Source of the DNA: Terebella lapidaria
Lineage: Eukaryota > Annelida > Polychaeta > Terebellida > Terebellidae
DNA: 64,000 bases
Direction: 5' to 3'
NCBI GenBank assembly: GCA_949152475.1
Contig: OX424562.1
Coordinates: 2,542,001 to 2,606,000 of the forward strand
The translations under genes and the position numbers were made by a program. The notes under the pieces were generated by a model. It did no database searches, was not told where the DNA came from, and was given only the letters and a program-made list of their open reading frames with translations. Numbering within the stretch: position 1 is the stretch's first letter; every line of letters starts with the position of its first letter. Below, piece after piece: positions 46,059 through 58,027 of this stretch.

Positions 46059-47562
46059 TTCCACAGAATACAGGCATCCGGGGACCTGAGCAGACTGTCG
46101 GATTTCGCGCTGACATTAGCTTTTTATTTGTCATATACGAGCACTTGTGAGATATGGAGCGCCATATATGTCAAAATATGTCCCGTGTGTAGCCCATAAT
46201 GTCGTTCAGTTGTGACCAGTTTGAACTAGTTCAATCAAGTCACCTAATATCTTTTGGCCCCCTTTCAGATGTGTTTACGGTAGTACACAGGCTCCGCCAC
46301 GTATGGCTTCTTATACATTACAATATATTGTGAATGAAATGGCTGACTAGTAATGGCTCTGCGAGGGCCTGACGGTGGGGATGACCTTCGTGATATTTCC
46401 ATGCGTGAATGGTACCGCCACCATGTCTTTTTGATTTGATTTGATTTCTTAGAGGATTCAACGTTCGAAGAATAAACAGATAAATACATGGTAATTTTTC
46501 AGTAAGGAATATAACACAGATACACATAAATATACATAGTAATAGATGATGACTCTGGGATAACCCTGGGATAGATTTTTTTAATGATGACTAGTTCCCA
46601 ATGGGGTCCCATCAAGGTGATTACAAGATGATGTGTGGATGGCAGAAACTAATATATAACAAAATAAGTAAAAACTTCATTTGAATTGTAAAGTTCGAAC
46701 CTGATATGTTTGTTCCTTTTGAATGAAGTGTTTGACTTTGTTTTTGAATAAACCCTTTCGTTTTGTATTTCATAGTGCCTGAATGTTTATTCCAGTGTTA
46801 AGAAACATTGTAGTAGAAATAACTGGCTGTTTCACCGAGGTACCTTGAGACCAGCGCTACTTCGTATTGTGTCATGAGAGTGACCTCTATTTTGGAAGTG
46901 ACTTGCTGGATTTGTTGATCTTTTAACGCAGTGGAAGTGAAATCCATGTGACTTGATTGAAGTGACATTTGGTGGAAGATTGTGGCATGATACCCAATAA
47001 AATTTTCAAGTTGATCCGATATTCCAAGAAACACTACGGCCAAAAAGCGTGTTTCACTGATACATGAACTTGACTTCACAGGAATTCAAAGAAGTGCCCA
47101 AACAGAGAACCAAGTACCAACAGAAGGACAAAATCAGAAGCATAGCATTGACGCTACTGACCCTTGCGATGTGGAAGACCGCAGTGTTGCCCTGAACAGT
47201 TCAGAGATCATATTTATCAGTCCCATTGAGGAACGTAATTGTGTACGAATTCAACCCTTTTTCATGTATATTCAGCAAAAGGTTAACAAGATTGGCATAA
47301 TTATGCTTTCATACATTTCCTCTGTAAACGTTTATAATATATACCTTCATCGTACCGTTCTTACGTGTATGTGAACAATTTTTCTTTTGACAAGTGAAAG
47401 ACAACAGTCAACTGCGTGAATAATTGTGTTAGAAGAAAAATAGCAAAAACTGGAAAATTTGTAAATTGTTACGGTAGGTATTTGGGCATGTGTATATTAA
47501 TTTTACAGTAGAAACAATCATATGTTACACACTTTCTGCCTTGTGGATTTGGCTGTATTTTG
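46059..47562. other. Upstream flank of the PIPOX-like gene; MITE fragment
   Basis: The presumed promoter side of the gene. I see no convincing TATA or other element. About 46436-46450 is a short TTGATTTGATTTGATT run. 46965-47072 is a fragment of the intron 1 MITE (GCATGATACCCAAT, AATTTTCAAGTTG, ACGGCCAAAAAGCGTGTT, CATGAACTTGACTT). No gene is seen. Confidence 0.5.
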
Positions 47563-48126
47563 TCAGGTTTCGTTTTCGTTTAAAAAAATGTTGCATTCCA
47601 TGTGTACTTCTGTCATCATTAAAATCCGCTTGTATTCAACATATCCGCGTTCGAAAAGAGTAACGACATTTTTATTGATTCCCTTCAACGACAATCTTTT
47701 GGTATTATTTTCACCTCGTGCGGTCGATCGGATGAGTGTGTTGATAGACACAAAAAGGAAAGCCAGAGTTTTCGATGTGGTATTGTTTGTACGACGCATC
47801 AAAGTGCAATGAATATAAATCAGCGCATCATCGTGTAAGTATAGCGCGATCGCATGTTCACCTGTACTATATGAACACCATTTTACCACCAAATCAAGAG
47901 AAAAATCACTATTGCACGCGCAAGATCGTAAACCGCGACACGAATGGCCTACATTTTGTTGAAATAAAGATCGAAATGTGTCCAATATTTCATTGATATA
48001 CTCATTAGTGAAATCATACCAGTTTACATCCCAAAACCGAATCCATGGATGATAATATTGAACGCATTTCCACCAGAAAAAAACATAATTTTGACGATGC
48101 ATATTTAAGTGGTGTGAATTATACAC
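47563..48126 (-). CDS. Unrecognised 187-codon ORF
   Basis: An ATG-started frame of 187 codons in AT-rich DNA is longer than the background ORFs here, apart from TE genes. The product is rich in Asn, Thr, Leu and Cys, with an aromatic N-terminal stretch (FFWWKCVQYYHPWIRFWDVN) and a basic C-terminal half (about residues 130-170). I recognise no domain, signal peptide or clear membrane helix. It sits between MITE fragments and a retrotransposon piece, so it may be TE debris, an orphan gene or chance. Confidence 0.22.
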   Translation of the reverse strand: MYNSHHLNMHRQNYVFFWWKCVQYYHPWIRFWDVNWYDFTNEYINEILDTFRSLFQQNVGHSCRGLRSCACNSDFSLDLVVKWCSYSTGEHAIALYLHDDALIYIHCTLMRRTNNTTSKTLAFLFVSINTLIRSTARGENNTKRLSLKGINKNVVTLFERGYVEYKRILMMTEVHMECNIFLNENET

Positions 48127-48316
48127 CTTAATTCAATGTATAGTTATCAGACAACCCACTAAAACAATTAGGAGATTACCTGCCTGTTTTTCTATAGTGA
48201 ACCGAGTTGAATTTGTAACTGTGGGCGAGTTGGAATAAAACTAACGCCACGCCGGGCGACTTTGTTGATTACTCTCGAAGATTTTGTTTGTGCAAAACTT
48301 TTTTGTTCAAAATTAA

Positions 48317-49062
48317 TTGTTCTTTATCCGCATAAATGGTAACATTATATACACCTTATCTAGATTTCGTAAGTTGCTGGAAAGTTTTATATTGTCTTAC
48401 TTTAACTACTGTCCACTAGTCTGGCATTTCTGTAGCGTAACTAGTTTGAAGAAAATCGAGAAAATACAAGAACGTGCACTACGATATGTTTTCAATGATT
48501 TTAACTCAACATATGAAGAACTTAGAAAGAAATGTGAGAATCCACTGTTGTATGTACATAGGTTGAAACTCATAGCAATGCATGTATATAAAACGCTGCG
48601 TCATAATGTTCCTCCATATATCGATGACCTTTTCCATGCGAAGGAGCGAAAAAAAAATTATATGAAAGATTCTAGTGTTGTCAAAATACCCAAGTATAAC
48701 AACGTAAGTTAAAGAAAGTCTTACAAAACAAGGTTCGGCCTTATGGAATAAACTCCCTACCACAATTAAATCTAGTGAAAATTACAACACCTTCAAATGA
48801 ATGATAAAAGCATGGACAGGCCCAAACTGTTCTTGTACAGTCTCGGAAGTTTGTATTTTGAACCAGCTGTGATGCGCATGTGATGTTTCTATAGTGTATA
48901 AATGTATTATGCACAACTGGTCAATGTATCTTCATTTGTAAATATTTCCTCTCATTGTACATTCTCATTGTGATCATGTCGGTAAATAGCCAATTGGCTA
49001 ATGTTTTATGTTTTGTTGATCCGACGTTAAATAAATCTTATCTTATCTTTATCTTATCTTTA
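48317..49062 (+). pseudogene. 3' fragment of a non-LTR retrotransposon
   Basis: Plus-strand reading gives LESFILSYFNYCPLVWHFCS, KKIEKIQERALRYVFNDF, TYEELRKKCENPLLYVHRLK and the PPYIDDLF block. After a frame break near 48712 it gives LWNKLPTTIKSSENYNTFK, a stop and MIKAWTGPNCSC. This is the typical C-terminal tail of Jockey/CR1-type elements widely seen in bivalves. ATAAAT followed by a (TCTTA)n-like tail at 49030-49062 marks the 3' end. It is 5'-truncated and cannot encode RT. Confidence 0.85.
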
Positions 49063-49199
49063 ACAACTGGTTTAGGGTTCGTACGTATGTCCACTTTAAC
49101 GGAGCAACTCGATCTGTGTAGCCCGTCAGTAGTTAGATGTACTCTCGAATCGGTAGAATAAACGATTTGGACCAACTCCACAATTCTGTCCATGATACG

Positions 49200-51279
49200 T
49201 ACATCACGGGTACCATAGTACCACAAAGCGTACACTGCAAGACTATGTGAAATTTGCGTGCCGTGTGCAAAATTGTATTTTTTGTGCTACTAACAGAAGT
49301 GGGTGAAAATGGGTGAATCTGACATAAATTGCCTGATTACTCTGGACAGACTCATCACATCTTTTCAAAACTAGTGCGATTCTCTGGCTAAATTATTCAC
49401 GTTTCTTATTATGTAGTGGCCATAAGCAAAGACATACCATCATAATTGGGTCCCTCGTGGGTATGGGGTCTCTGAACAGGGAAATTCTTCATTGGAAGAA
49501 CACCATTTTGCATCAGTTCTGCAAATAATTCTGCTTGACAGTCATAATTACTACCGAATTTTGAATGAATTTATGATTCTTGGGTATATTGACGCCAAAA
49601 TATTCACCGTAAAATGCCGATAAGATGAGATTTTTTCCAGGTGTACGCTTTTGATAAATGCTGTACGCTTTGAGTCTATACATACGGAGCGCATATCGTT
49701 AGGCATAAAGATTTCAATAAATATGTATATCACGTATATATACTCAAATATCACCAAACAAAAATATTGTGTGCATTCATTTCTGATTGATACGGGCGGC
49801 GGCCTATTACCGCGGAATTTCTACAAACATTTATGATTTTTCGGCTTTTCTACAAATGAGAGATGGCGCAATCGCCATGGGAAGCATCACCCAAACCAAT
49901 TTATATATGGCTTTTATGTATGGTTTTTATATATGGCTAAAAGGCAGGGAAAATATCAAGTAATTCGTTATTCAGGAGAGCCCACTAACCACACAAAAAA
50001 CAACGTCATCCGTCCTATTACCGCGGATTTCGTGCAGAATGTCTTGCACGGTGTCACGTGGCACACTGCACCATGATACATGCCTACAATGCAGAATTAT
50101 TCTTATTCAACTCTTGCTATATCATACAAGTCAGAAAAGGATATGTAGTAATGGAATATTTGTTGTTTTTGGAGGCGAAATATAAGCAAGAAGAAAAAGT
50201 TAAAATTCATTCATTGATCTACTTTATATGTCACTGTGGTTATTATATCAGCCGCTGACTCCCCACTTAACGAGTGAAAATAGTACGAAGATGAAACAAA
50301 AAAATATACAGAATCATCCGATAAATTAAACAACTTTATCACCTTTGCACGAAAACCGCACAGGCAAATGTCGCAAGTCTCACCTAATGCACAATACATG
50401 TACCACTACTGCAGGCGGCAGATATATGTGGATAACATTGTCAGCAATTCGAGACTACGGTCCTATGCTGCCAAGTAGTTTATGAACCAATCCGCTCAAG
50501 TTTGAATCCCAGAAATAGTTACCACCGAGTTTGTAAACCAATGCGCCCAGTTTGTTTTGGCAATGCAGAGGCCTACCTAAAAATATTGATAGTCACTCGG
50601 CCAATTGCTGAAGCCGTTCAAGTTTGGACTCAACTAATTGTTGGCATATTATCCAACGTATCCCACATTCAGATGTATAAAATAAGAAAGTAACAATGAT
50701 TATATTCATAGAGAGCTATGAATAACAATAAATAAATATTCACAGAAATTTTAATCAATGGCTAAAGATTATGCGCTTCGTATGTATAGACTCAAAGCGT
50801 ACAGCAATTATCAAAAGCGTACACCTGCACAAAACACCTCTAGTCGGCATTTCACGGTGACTACCCTAACATTTCGGTCTCAATATTCCTGAAGAACCAT
50901 GAATTCACTCAAAATTCGGTGGTAGTTATGACTGTCAAGTAGAACTTTTTGCAGAACTGGGGCAAAATGGTGTTGTTTCAATGATGAATTTCCCTGTTCA
51001 GAGACCCTGTACCCACGCGGGACCAAATCACGAAATATCTGGTACGTTTTTGCTTGTGACCACTACATAATAAGAAATGTGAATAATTTAGCCAGAGAAT
51101 CGCACTAGTTTTGAAGAGATGTGATGAGTCTGTCGAGAGTAATCAGGCAATTTATGTCAGATTCACCCATTTTCACCCACTTCTGTTAGTAGCACAAAGA
51201 ATACAATTTTGCACACGACATGCAAATTTCACATAGTCTTGCAGTGTACGCTTTGTGGTACTATGGTACCCGTGTATAT
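49200..51279. mobile_element. CAC...GTG element with ~520-bp TIRs
   Basis: The element proper spans 49205-51274. 49205-49720 is the reverse complement of 50745-51274 with substitutions and small indels, including CACGGGTACCATAGTACCAC at the tip and GTGGGTGAAAATGGGTGAAT. Flanks TACAT (49200-49204) and TATAT (51275-51279) could be a worn 5-bp target duplication. The ~1-kb interior has only short ORFs. CCTATTACCGCGGA occurs twice in it (about 49801 and 50017). It is a non-autonomous, foldback-like DNA element of unknown superfamily. Confidence 0.75.
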
Positions 51280-51328
51280 ATATCAACGTTACGGATACAG
51301 CCAGTAGGAAATCGTATTAGGTACGAAA

Positions 51329-52088
51329 GCGTATATGGGCCAGGTTGTATGTCGAAAATTCAAGGTGTCTACTTCGTGATCTCGAATTACAAAGTCGTGA
51401 TCTCGAATTACAAAGTCGTGATCTCGAACTACAAAGTCGTGATCTCGAATTATAAAGTCGAGATCTCGAATCTTAAAGTACGAGTAAAGTGGAACTCAGC
51501 TGAATACAATTGTTCAATCTTGCATCAATATCTTCAATAGTTCGAACTTGAAACGATTTGAAAACCGTTAATAACCATTCGCATAATTGAATTAAAAAAT
51601 ATCAAAATATATCATGCATAACCTTATTGTCTTATTTGCAAGTTAGTGTTCATGACAGCTGTCAGGGTTCTTTGGGATAACTAAATTGGCTTGTAACCAT
51701 TGCAACAGTGCATTTAGCTATTGAAATAGCTATCGAACGCACATTATATTTCCATTTTAATCGTACTTTAAGTTATTGATAAGTAAATTGGTGATCTCGA
51801 ATTTGTAATTAGAGATCACGACTTACAAAGTCGTGATCCCGACTTAAGTACCACATTTGTTTCAAAAATAACATGGCCCTAATACGCGCAATAGTTTTAA
51901 ATATCACGAACTACAGTAGAACATAATTCGAGATCACGACTTCTTAATACGTCATCACGACTTTGTAATTCGAGATCACGACTTTGTAATTCGAAATCAC
52001 GACTTCGTAATTCGTGATCACGACTTTGTAATTCTAGATCACGAATTAGACACATTGTTTTTTGACATACAACCTGGCCCTAATACGC
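51329..52088. mobile_element. GCGTATTAGGGCC-ended MITE with 20-bp repeats in its TIRs, copy A
   Basis: The ends read GCGTAT-GGGCCAGGTTGTATGTC inward from both sides. Behind each end lies a short array of GTCGTGATCTCGAATTACAA units: about five on the left (51376-51475), and about six in inverted orientation on the right (51920-52055). A further internal copy of the terminus (CATGGCCCTAATACGCGC, about 51873) suggests nesting. There is no transposase. The 106-codon ORF over the left array just reads the repeat. Confidence 0.8.
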
Positions 52089-52830
52089 CGCCGTGAGCCA
52101 GAGAATGTCCGATAAAAAATAGTGAGATAAACTCATCATATTTTGGGCAAGTTTCAAGCACGCGAACAGTATAATTCGGACATGCCACAAAAATACACAA
52201 GCTTTCACAATGAACATCTCGATATTGTAAGTTATTGAACCAATAAAGGGATTGTCATGATGTATTACTTACATAAATGTCGGCCCAGAAATCATTACAG
52301 GGTACAACCAAATTAATATGAACTTCGAAATAAGACCTACACCGTTTCATTTTCTAATTGACTAGACTCTGATGAACCACAACGTGACACTTTTGTGCCT
52401 CGAGGGAATGAGGAGGCTTTTAGTTGCCAGGGACACGAATGCACCTGTTGTTTTACGAGGTGAAAAGTGAATGGTGTTACTGTTGAAAACCATTCCAACT
52501 TGACAATAGTTGTCAGCGGTGGAACGGTCTAATTTCCCCCGGGTAGCATCCTGACTCCGTAATCAAAACAGGATCACCAGCCATCAAGTTGAACACGTGT
52601 TGATGTGACATGACAAAAATTGGTGCATGTAGTTGGTTTTCACACACTCCAGTAGCTATACAGTATTGTTACTAGGTTTGTAAAAAAGTCTGGATGGTGT
52701 GTGATTACCCAAGAGACTGAGCGAGATTGTGATCATCCCAATTATTGTTCAAGGTCATCCAAGATCAAAATCAAGGTGTGAAATGCCATAAAGAATCAAC
52801 ACACACAATTGAACAAACCTAACGTATGTT

Positions 52831-52917
52831 CTAGTAAAGATAATCTCGAGAAAACAACTCGAGCTACTTGCTTACGTCCATCGTAACGTCGCCTATGGTA
52901 GTGCGATTCCTACCGTG
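52831..52917. mobile_element. Relic right end of a CACTG-type transposon, copy A
   Basis: Aligns with the right end of the 28970-32041 element: GATAATCTC-AGAAAAC, a CTCG-AC-ACT block, CCATCGT, a CGTAACG-CG core, GGTAGTG-G and TTCCTAC-GTG. Many substitutions show an old insertion. I do not see the matching left end. Confidence 0.65.
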
Positions 52918-55370
52918 ATATTTGACCCAGACAGCTCAGTACCTTGATGTCAAAGTCGACAGCTAACACAGGAAATAAATCTTTATTATCAGCAATAAAT
53001 TCAATGCAATACGCCCAGTCTGATTCCAGTACCGAGTTTTATGATCACGTCGTTATCGCCGGCATACTTCGACACAGACAAGAGATTGATGCGTGAGACG
53101 GGAATGAACAAAGACAATTCAATAAAAGGCTTTCCCCACGAAGAATTGGTTCTGATTTTATTTGTCTTTATTACAGCATAAATGAATGAAGGGAAAAAAC
53201 CGTCCAGACACATTTTAAGTACTGGAAGTGTAGAAAAGAAGACAAATGCGAGTATAAACTGTCAAACATCCTGCCCGTGCTTGTATACGTGTGTCGGAGT
53301 CGAGAATCGTGCATTGAGAGCAAGTCAATCAGAAGTACTTGACTTTGTAGTGTATAGCTTTTCCACAGTCCGAATTACAATTACCACTGCATCTGATCAA
53401 CTGTCGTAAATAACTCGAAGCTCGGCATATATATTCTAGGATTTTAATGCGTTTTATTGTTCAGCTTGGATGAACGTTTAACTGGATATCAGTGAAAAAA
53501 CATGTTAATATGCCATCAATGACTAAAAAATAAGCAGTTTTGAAACAAAGCAACACCCAATGCCGGTTGGCGTTGAACATGTCCCACATATACCATCTAG
53601 GAGTCTTCTTACTGTTGACTAAAGGCGTTTTCTTCATCAATTATTCCTTGCTCTCAACATGTAAAGCTTTACATCTACGTCTTTATTGTCTCCCCGCAGG
53701 GGAGACTTAGTAAACGCTCACTGAGATTCTCATGGGGGAAATACTCTTCGACTGGGGAAAAAAACCTGGTTTCGAAGAGAAAATACTTTGAAAGTGTGTT
53801 CTACCGAGCTCGACGTAAATAATTCAGTTAATTAATATAATCTGATGAATATTTTCGTCGAAGGGTGCAATTTTTTCGTCTCTATCGCCAATTTACATGA
53901 ACATTAGCGTCTCGGCTGGATTTGAGAATAAATACATAACTACGGTGTGCATTCAGTCAACCGTGTATCACTTTTGTCTCTACTGTCGAGTCATCGCTCA
54001 CTTCTCACGCTTATTCTTTATGTTAGTGCCAAATTTTCCTTGTTTTGGAGCAGAAAAACTAGCACATTTGTTACGTTCCATTTTCTGACTTATCTTCACT
54101 TCTAACAATCATACGCATTTATTTTTCGCTGTCCCACCAACGAGCTAATTTTTCGCTCGCAAAGTGCGGAAGATTGATTACCGTGGTATTTATCGTTGGC
54201 AATGTGTAAAAGTCGAAATGGGTTCCGATTTCAAAACCACCGCCTTCAACATTCACGGTGGTCCTACGATTTGGCATTTAGTCGGGAAATTACGCCAGTA
54301 GTCGGACGATACCGACGTTTAGTCGGGCAAATAGGCCCGAACGATGCAATTGATCACGGCATAAACGCAGGTGGTGACAACTAATCGAGGAAAAATAAAG
54401 TAAATAACTATTGCATTGAGTATCGGAACCATTTAGGTGTCAATAGAAATAGGTGTCCCGAGTAAATATGCCGCATGCTAACCAAAAAACGCTGATTTGG
54501 TTGTCGCTCATGAATACGCCAATGATGAAACTAAATGGACCTTTAAAACATAATGACACCCATATTATTTATATTTCTCTGGGTTTTGTGAAATACATTT
54601 GCTCAAATAAGTCATTTGGGATGGTTTTTCTATGATTTTGTGTGTCATTACTTGATAAAAGTTGTTTTTGGATGAATGCAAATCACTGCGTTCCTAGTCG
54701 GGATCTGTTTTGGTGTAGGATATCCAACTTCGGCGTTCAGTCGGTCATCATGGCCACCTTCTGCCATTCGCATAGAGTTGTATTACTACTATCATGAACG
54801 GACTAGTCTAGTTCCGAAATAAATTTTTAACATGATATTTTCGAATGAAGTTGATTGGCTAAAGGGACTCATAGCCTAAAAGAATAGTATAGATTTTTGC
54901 ATTGTGTGACCGACAGCTGTTCCATATATTGCATCGAGCTCCCTGTGGTGGTAATCAGGCATGCCTGGCGATATATATTAAAATCCCACTTGAAATTCTT
55001 GTAATGATCGTTTCTGTTCACCCGAACAATATGATATTGAATATGATGTACATTATTTTTGACAAAACGCCAGAATGCTAACCTACTAAGTATTATCCAT
55101 TAAAATCTCACGAGTTTGTTCCAGATTAATATTCGTTTCGGCATTAATAATGAATGGACTTTAGAACAGTACTGCACCACAATAAGTGATTGCGAACTAT
55201 TATTGAAATCTCTGTAGGCTCAACGCGAAAAATCACGATCGTAACTGCCAAGGACCAGCACTCTTACAAATGGACAAACCCCGCTAGACGCCGTAGTCAT
55301 GTCCCACTAGGTACGGTACCATACATTTAGTTTGCAAAAATTCCTTTTACACAAATGTTTATTCTAAACT
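52918..55370. other. Gene-poor AT-rich stretch of tandem copy A
   Basis: ORFs are 60-75 codons. The minus-strand frame at 53001-53213 contains IPVSRINLLSVSKYAGDNDV, faintly like the strand before the integrase zinc finger of copia-type elements, but nothing else of such an element is present. A perfect hairpin GTCTCCCC-GCA-GGGGAGAC lies at about 53688-53706. TTAGTCGGG motifs repeat near 54276-54330. The stretch is duplicated at 58857-61310. Confidence 0.45.
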
Positions 55371-57257
55371 ATTGTAAAGTTATTGACTATCGCCCGCTCT
55401 TCGGGATCCTCGAGGATAGTCCTCTCTCATCCGAGTCCTTGCGGACGCGCATCCGCTATTCCGGATCCTCGCGGCAGGGCCGCTCACCGGAGGTCGCTGC
55501 GGACACGGTAACTACTTCAGCATTAACGGTAACCAGGTAACAGCCCACCCGACACTCCCAGGCCTACGGACACCGTTCAGAAACTAGTTCATCCCTACGG
55601 TGTTAACTGGCGGGGCCTGGCGAGCCGCGGTCTGCCTCGGGGACGGAACCCCGTATATCACGTATTTATACTCCAATATCACCAAACAAAAATATTGTGT
55701 GTATTCATTCCTGATTGATACGGGCGGCGGCCTATTACCGCGGATTTTCTACAAACATTCATGATTTTTCGGCTTTTCTACAAATGAAAGATGGTGCAAT
55801 CGCCATGGGAAGCATCACCCAAACCAATTTATATATGGCTTTTATGTATGGTTTCTATATATGACTAAAAAGCAGGGAAAATATCAAGTAATTCGTTATC
55901 CAGGAGAGCCCACTAACCACACAAAAAACAACGTCATCCGTCCTATTACCGCGGAATTCGTGCAGAATGTCTTGCACAGTGTCACGTGGCACACTGCACC
56001 ATGATTCATGCCTACAATGCAGAATTATTCTTATTTAACTCTAGATATATCATACTGTGTCGGAAAAGGATATGTAGTAATGGAATATTTGTTGTTTTTA
56101 GAGGCGAAATATAAGCAAGAAGAAAAAGTTAAAATTCATTCATTGATCTACTTTATATGTCACTGTGGTTATTATATCAGCCGCTGACTCCCCACTTAAC
56201 GAGTGAAAATAGTACGAAGGTGAAACAAAAAAATATACAGAATCATCCGATAAATTAAACAACTTTATCACCTTTGCACGAAAACCGCTCAGGCAAATGT
56301 CGCAAGTCTCACCTAATGCACTATACATGTACCAGTACTGCAGGCGGCAGATATATGTGGATAACATTGTCAGCAATTCGAGATTACGGTCCTATGCTGC
56401 CAAGTAGTTTATAAACCAATCCGCTCAAGTTTGAATCCCAGAAATAGTTACCACCGAGTTTGTAAACCAATGCGCCCAGTTTGTTTTGGCAATGCAGAGG
56501 CCTACCTAAAAATATTGATAGTCACTCGGCCAATTGCTGAAGCCGTTCAAGTTTGGACTCAACTAATTGTTGGCATATTATCCAACGTATCCCACATTCA
56601 GATGTATAAAATAAGAAAGTAACAATGATTATATTCATAGAGAGCTATGAATAACAATAAATAAATATTCATAGAAATTTTAATCAATGGCTAAAGATTA
56701 TGCGCTTCGTATGTGTAGACTCAAAGCGTACAGCAATTATCAAAAGCGTACACCTGCACAAAACACCTCTAGTCGGCATTTCACGGTGACTACCCTAACA
56801 TTTTGGCCTCAATATTCCTGAAGAACCATGAATTCACTCAAAATTCGGTGGTAGTTATGACTGTCAAGTAAAATTTTTTGCAGAACTGGGGCAAAATGGT
56901 GTTGTTTCAATGATGAATTTCCCTGTTCAGAGACCCTATACCCACGCGGGACCAAATCACGAAATATCTGGTACGTTTTTGCTTGTGACCACTACATAAT
57001 AAGAAATGTGAATAATTTAGCCAGAGAGTCGCACTAGTTTTGAAAAGATGTGATGAGTCTGTCCAGAGTAATCAGGCAATTTATGTCAGATTCACCCATT
57101 TTCACCCACTTCTGTTAGTAGCACAAAGGATACAATTTTGCACACGACATGCAAATTTCACATAGTCTTGCAGTGTACGCTTTGTGGTACTATGGTACCC
57201 GTGTATATATATCAACGTTACGATTACAGCCAGTAGGAAATCGTATTAGGTACGAAA

Positions 57258-58027
57258 GCGTATATGGGCCAGGTTGTATGTCGAAAATTTAAGGTGTCTA
57301 ATTCGTGATCCCGAATTACAAAGTCGTGATCTCGAATTACAAAGTCGTGATCTCGAACTACAAAGTCGTGATCTCGAATTATAAAGTCGAGATCTCGAAT
57401 CTTAAAGTACGAGTAAAGTGGAACTCAGCTGAATACAATTGTTCAATCTTGCATCAATATCTTCAATAGTTCGAACTTGAAACGATTTGAAAACCGTTAA
57501 TAACCATTCGCATAATTGAATTAAAAAATATCAAAATATATCATGCATAACCTTATTGTCTTATTTGCAAGTTAGTGTTCATGACAGCTGTCAGGGTTCT
57601 TTGGGATAACTAAATTGGCTTGTAACCATTGCAACATTGCATTTAAGTGCATTTAGCTATTGAAATAGCTATCGAACGCACATTATATTTCCATTTTAAT
57701 CGTACTTTAAGTTATTGATAAGTAAATTGGTGATCTCGAATTTGTAATTAGAGATCACGACTTACAAAGTCGTGATCCCGACTTAAGTACCACATTTGTT
57801 TCAAAAATAACATGGCCCTAATACGCGCAATAGTTTTAAATATCACGAACTACAGTAGAACATAATTCGAGATCACGACTTCTTAATACGTCATCACGAC
57901 TTTGTAATTCGAGATCACGACTTTGTAATTCGAAATCACGACTTCGTAATTCGTGATCACGACTTTGTAATTCTAGATCACGAATTAGACACATTGTTTT
58001 TTGACATACAACCTGGCCCTAATACGC
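57258..58027. mobile_element. GCGTATTAGGGCC-ended MITE, copy B
   Basis: Copy of 51329-52088 carried by the tandem duplication; nearly identical, with an 11-bp insertion near 57645. Confidence 0.8.

Larger units (their letters stand above)
49728..55654. repeat. 5.9-kb direct tandem duplication, copy A
   Basis: It begins inside the CAC...GTG element and ends inside a GC-rich sequence (GGGACGGAACCCCGTA). The whole stretch recurs in direct orientation immediately after. Copies share three bases (GTA) at the junction near 55652-55654. Contents: the element interior and right TIR, a 760-bp MITE (51329-52088), a transposon-end relic (52831-52917), AT-rich DNA without genes (52918-55370) and the first 280 bp of GC-rich DNA (55376-55654). 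Confidence 0.9.

Noticed and set aside
51220..51540. 106-codon ORF with a VVISNYKVVISNYK repeat as a repeat protein
   Set aside because: It is simply the 20-bp minisatellite in a MITE arm, read in frame. The arm is noncoding in the inverted partner, and the frame is not kept in copy B.
53688..53706. GTCTCCCC-GCA-GGGGAGAC hairpin as a terminator or histone-type 3' stem loop
   Set aside because: The sequence does not match the histone stem-loop consensus, there is no adjacent coding region, and intrinsic terminators do not apply in this eukaryotic context.
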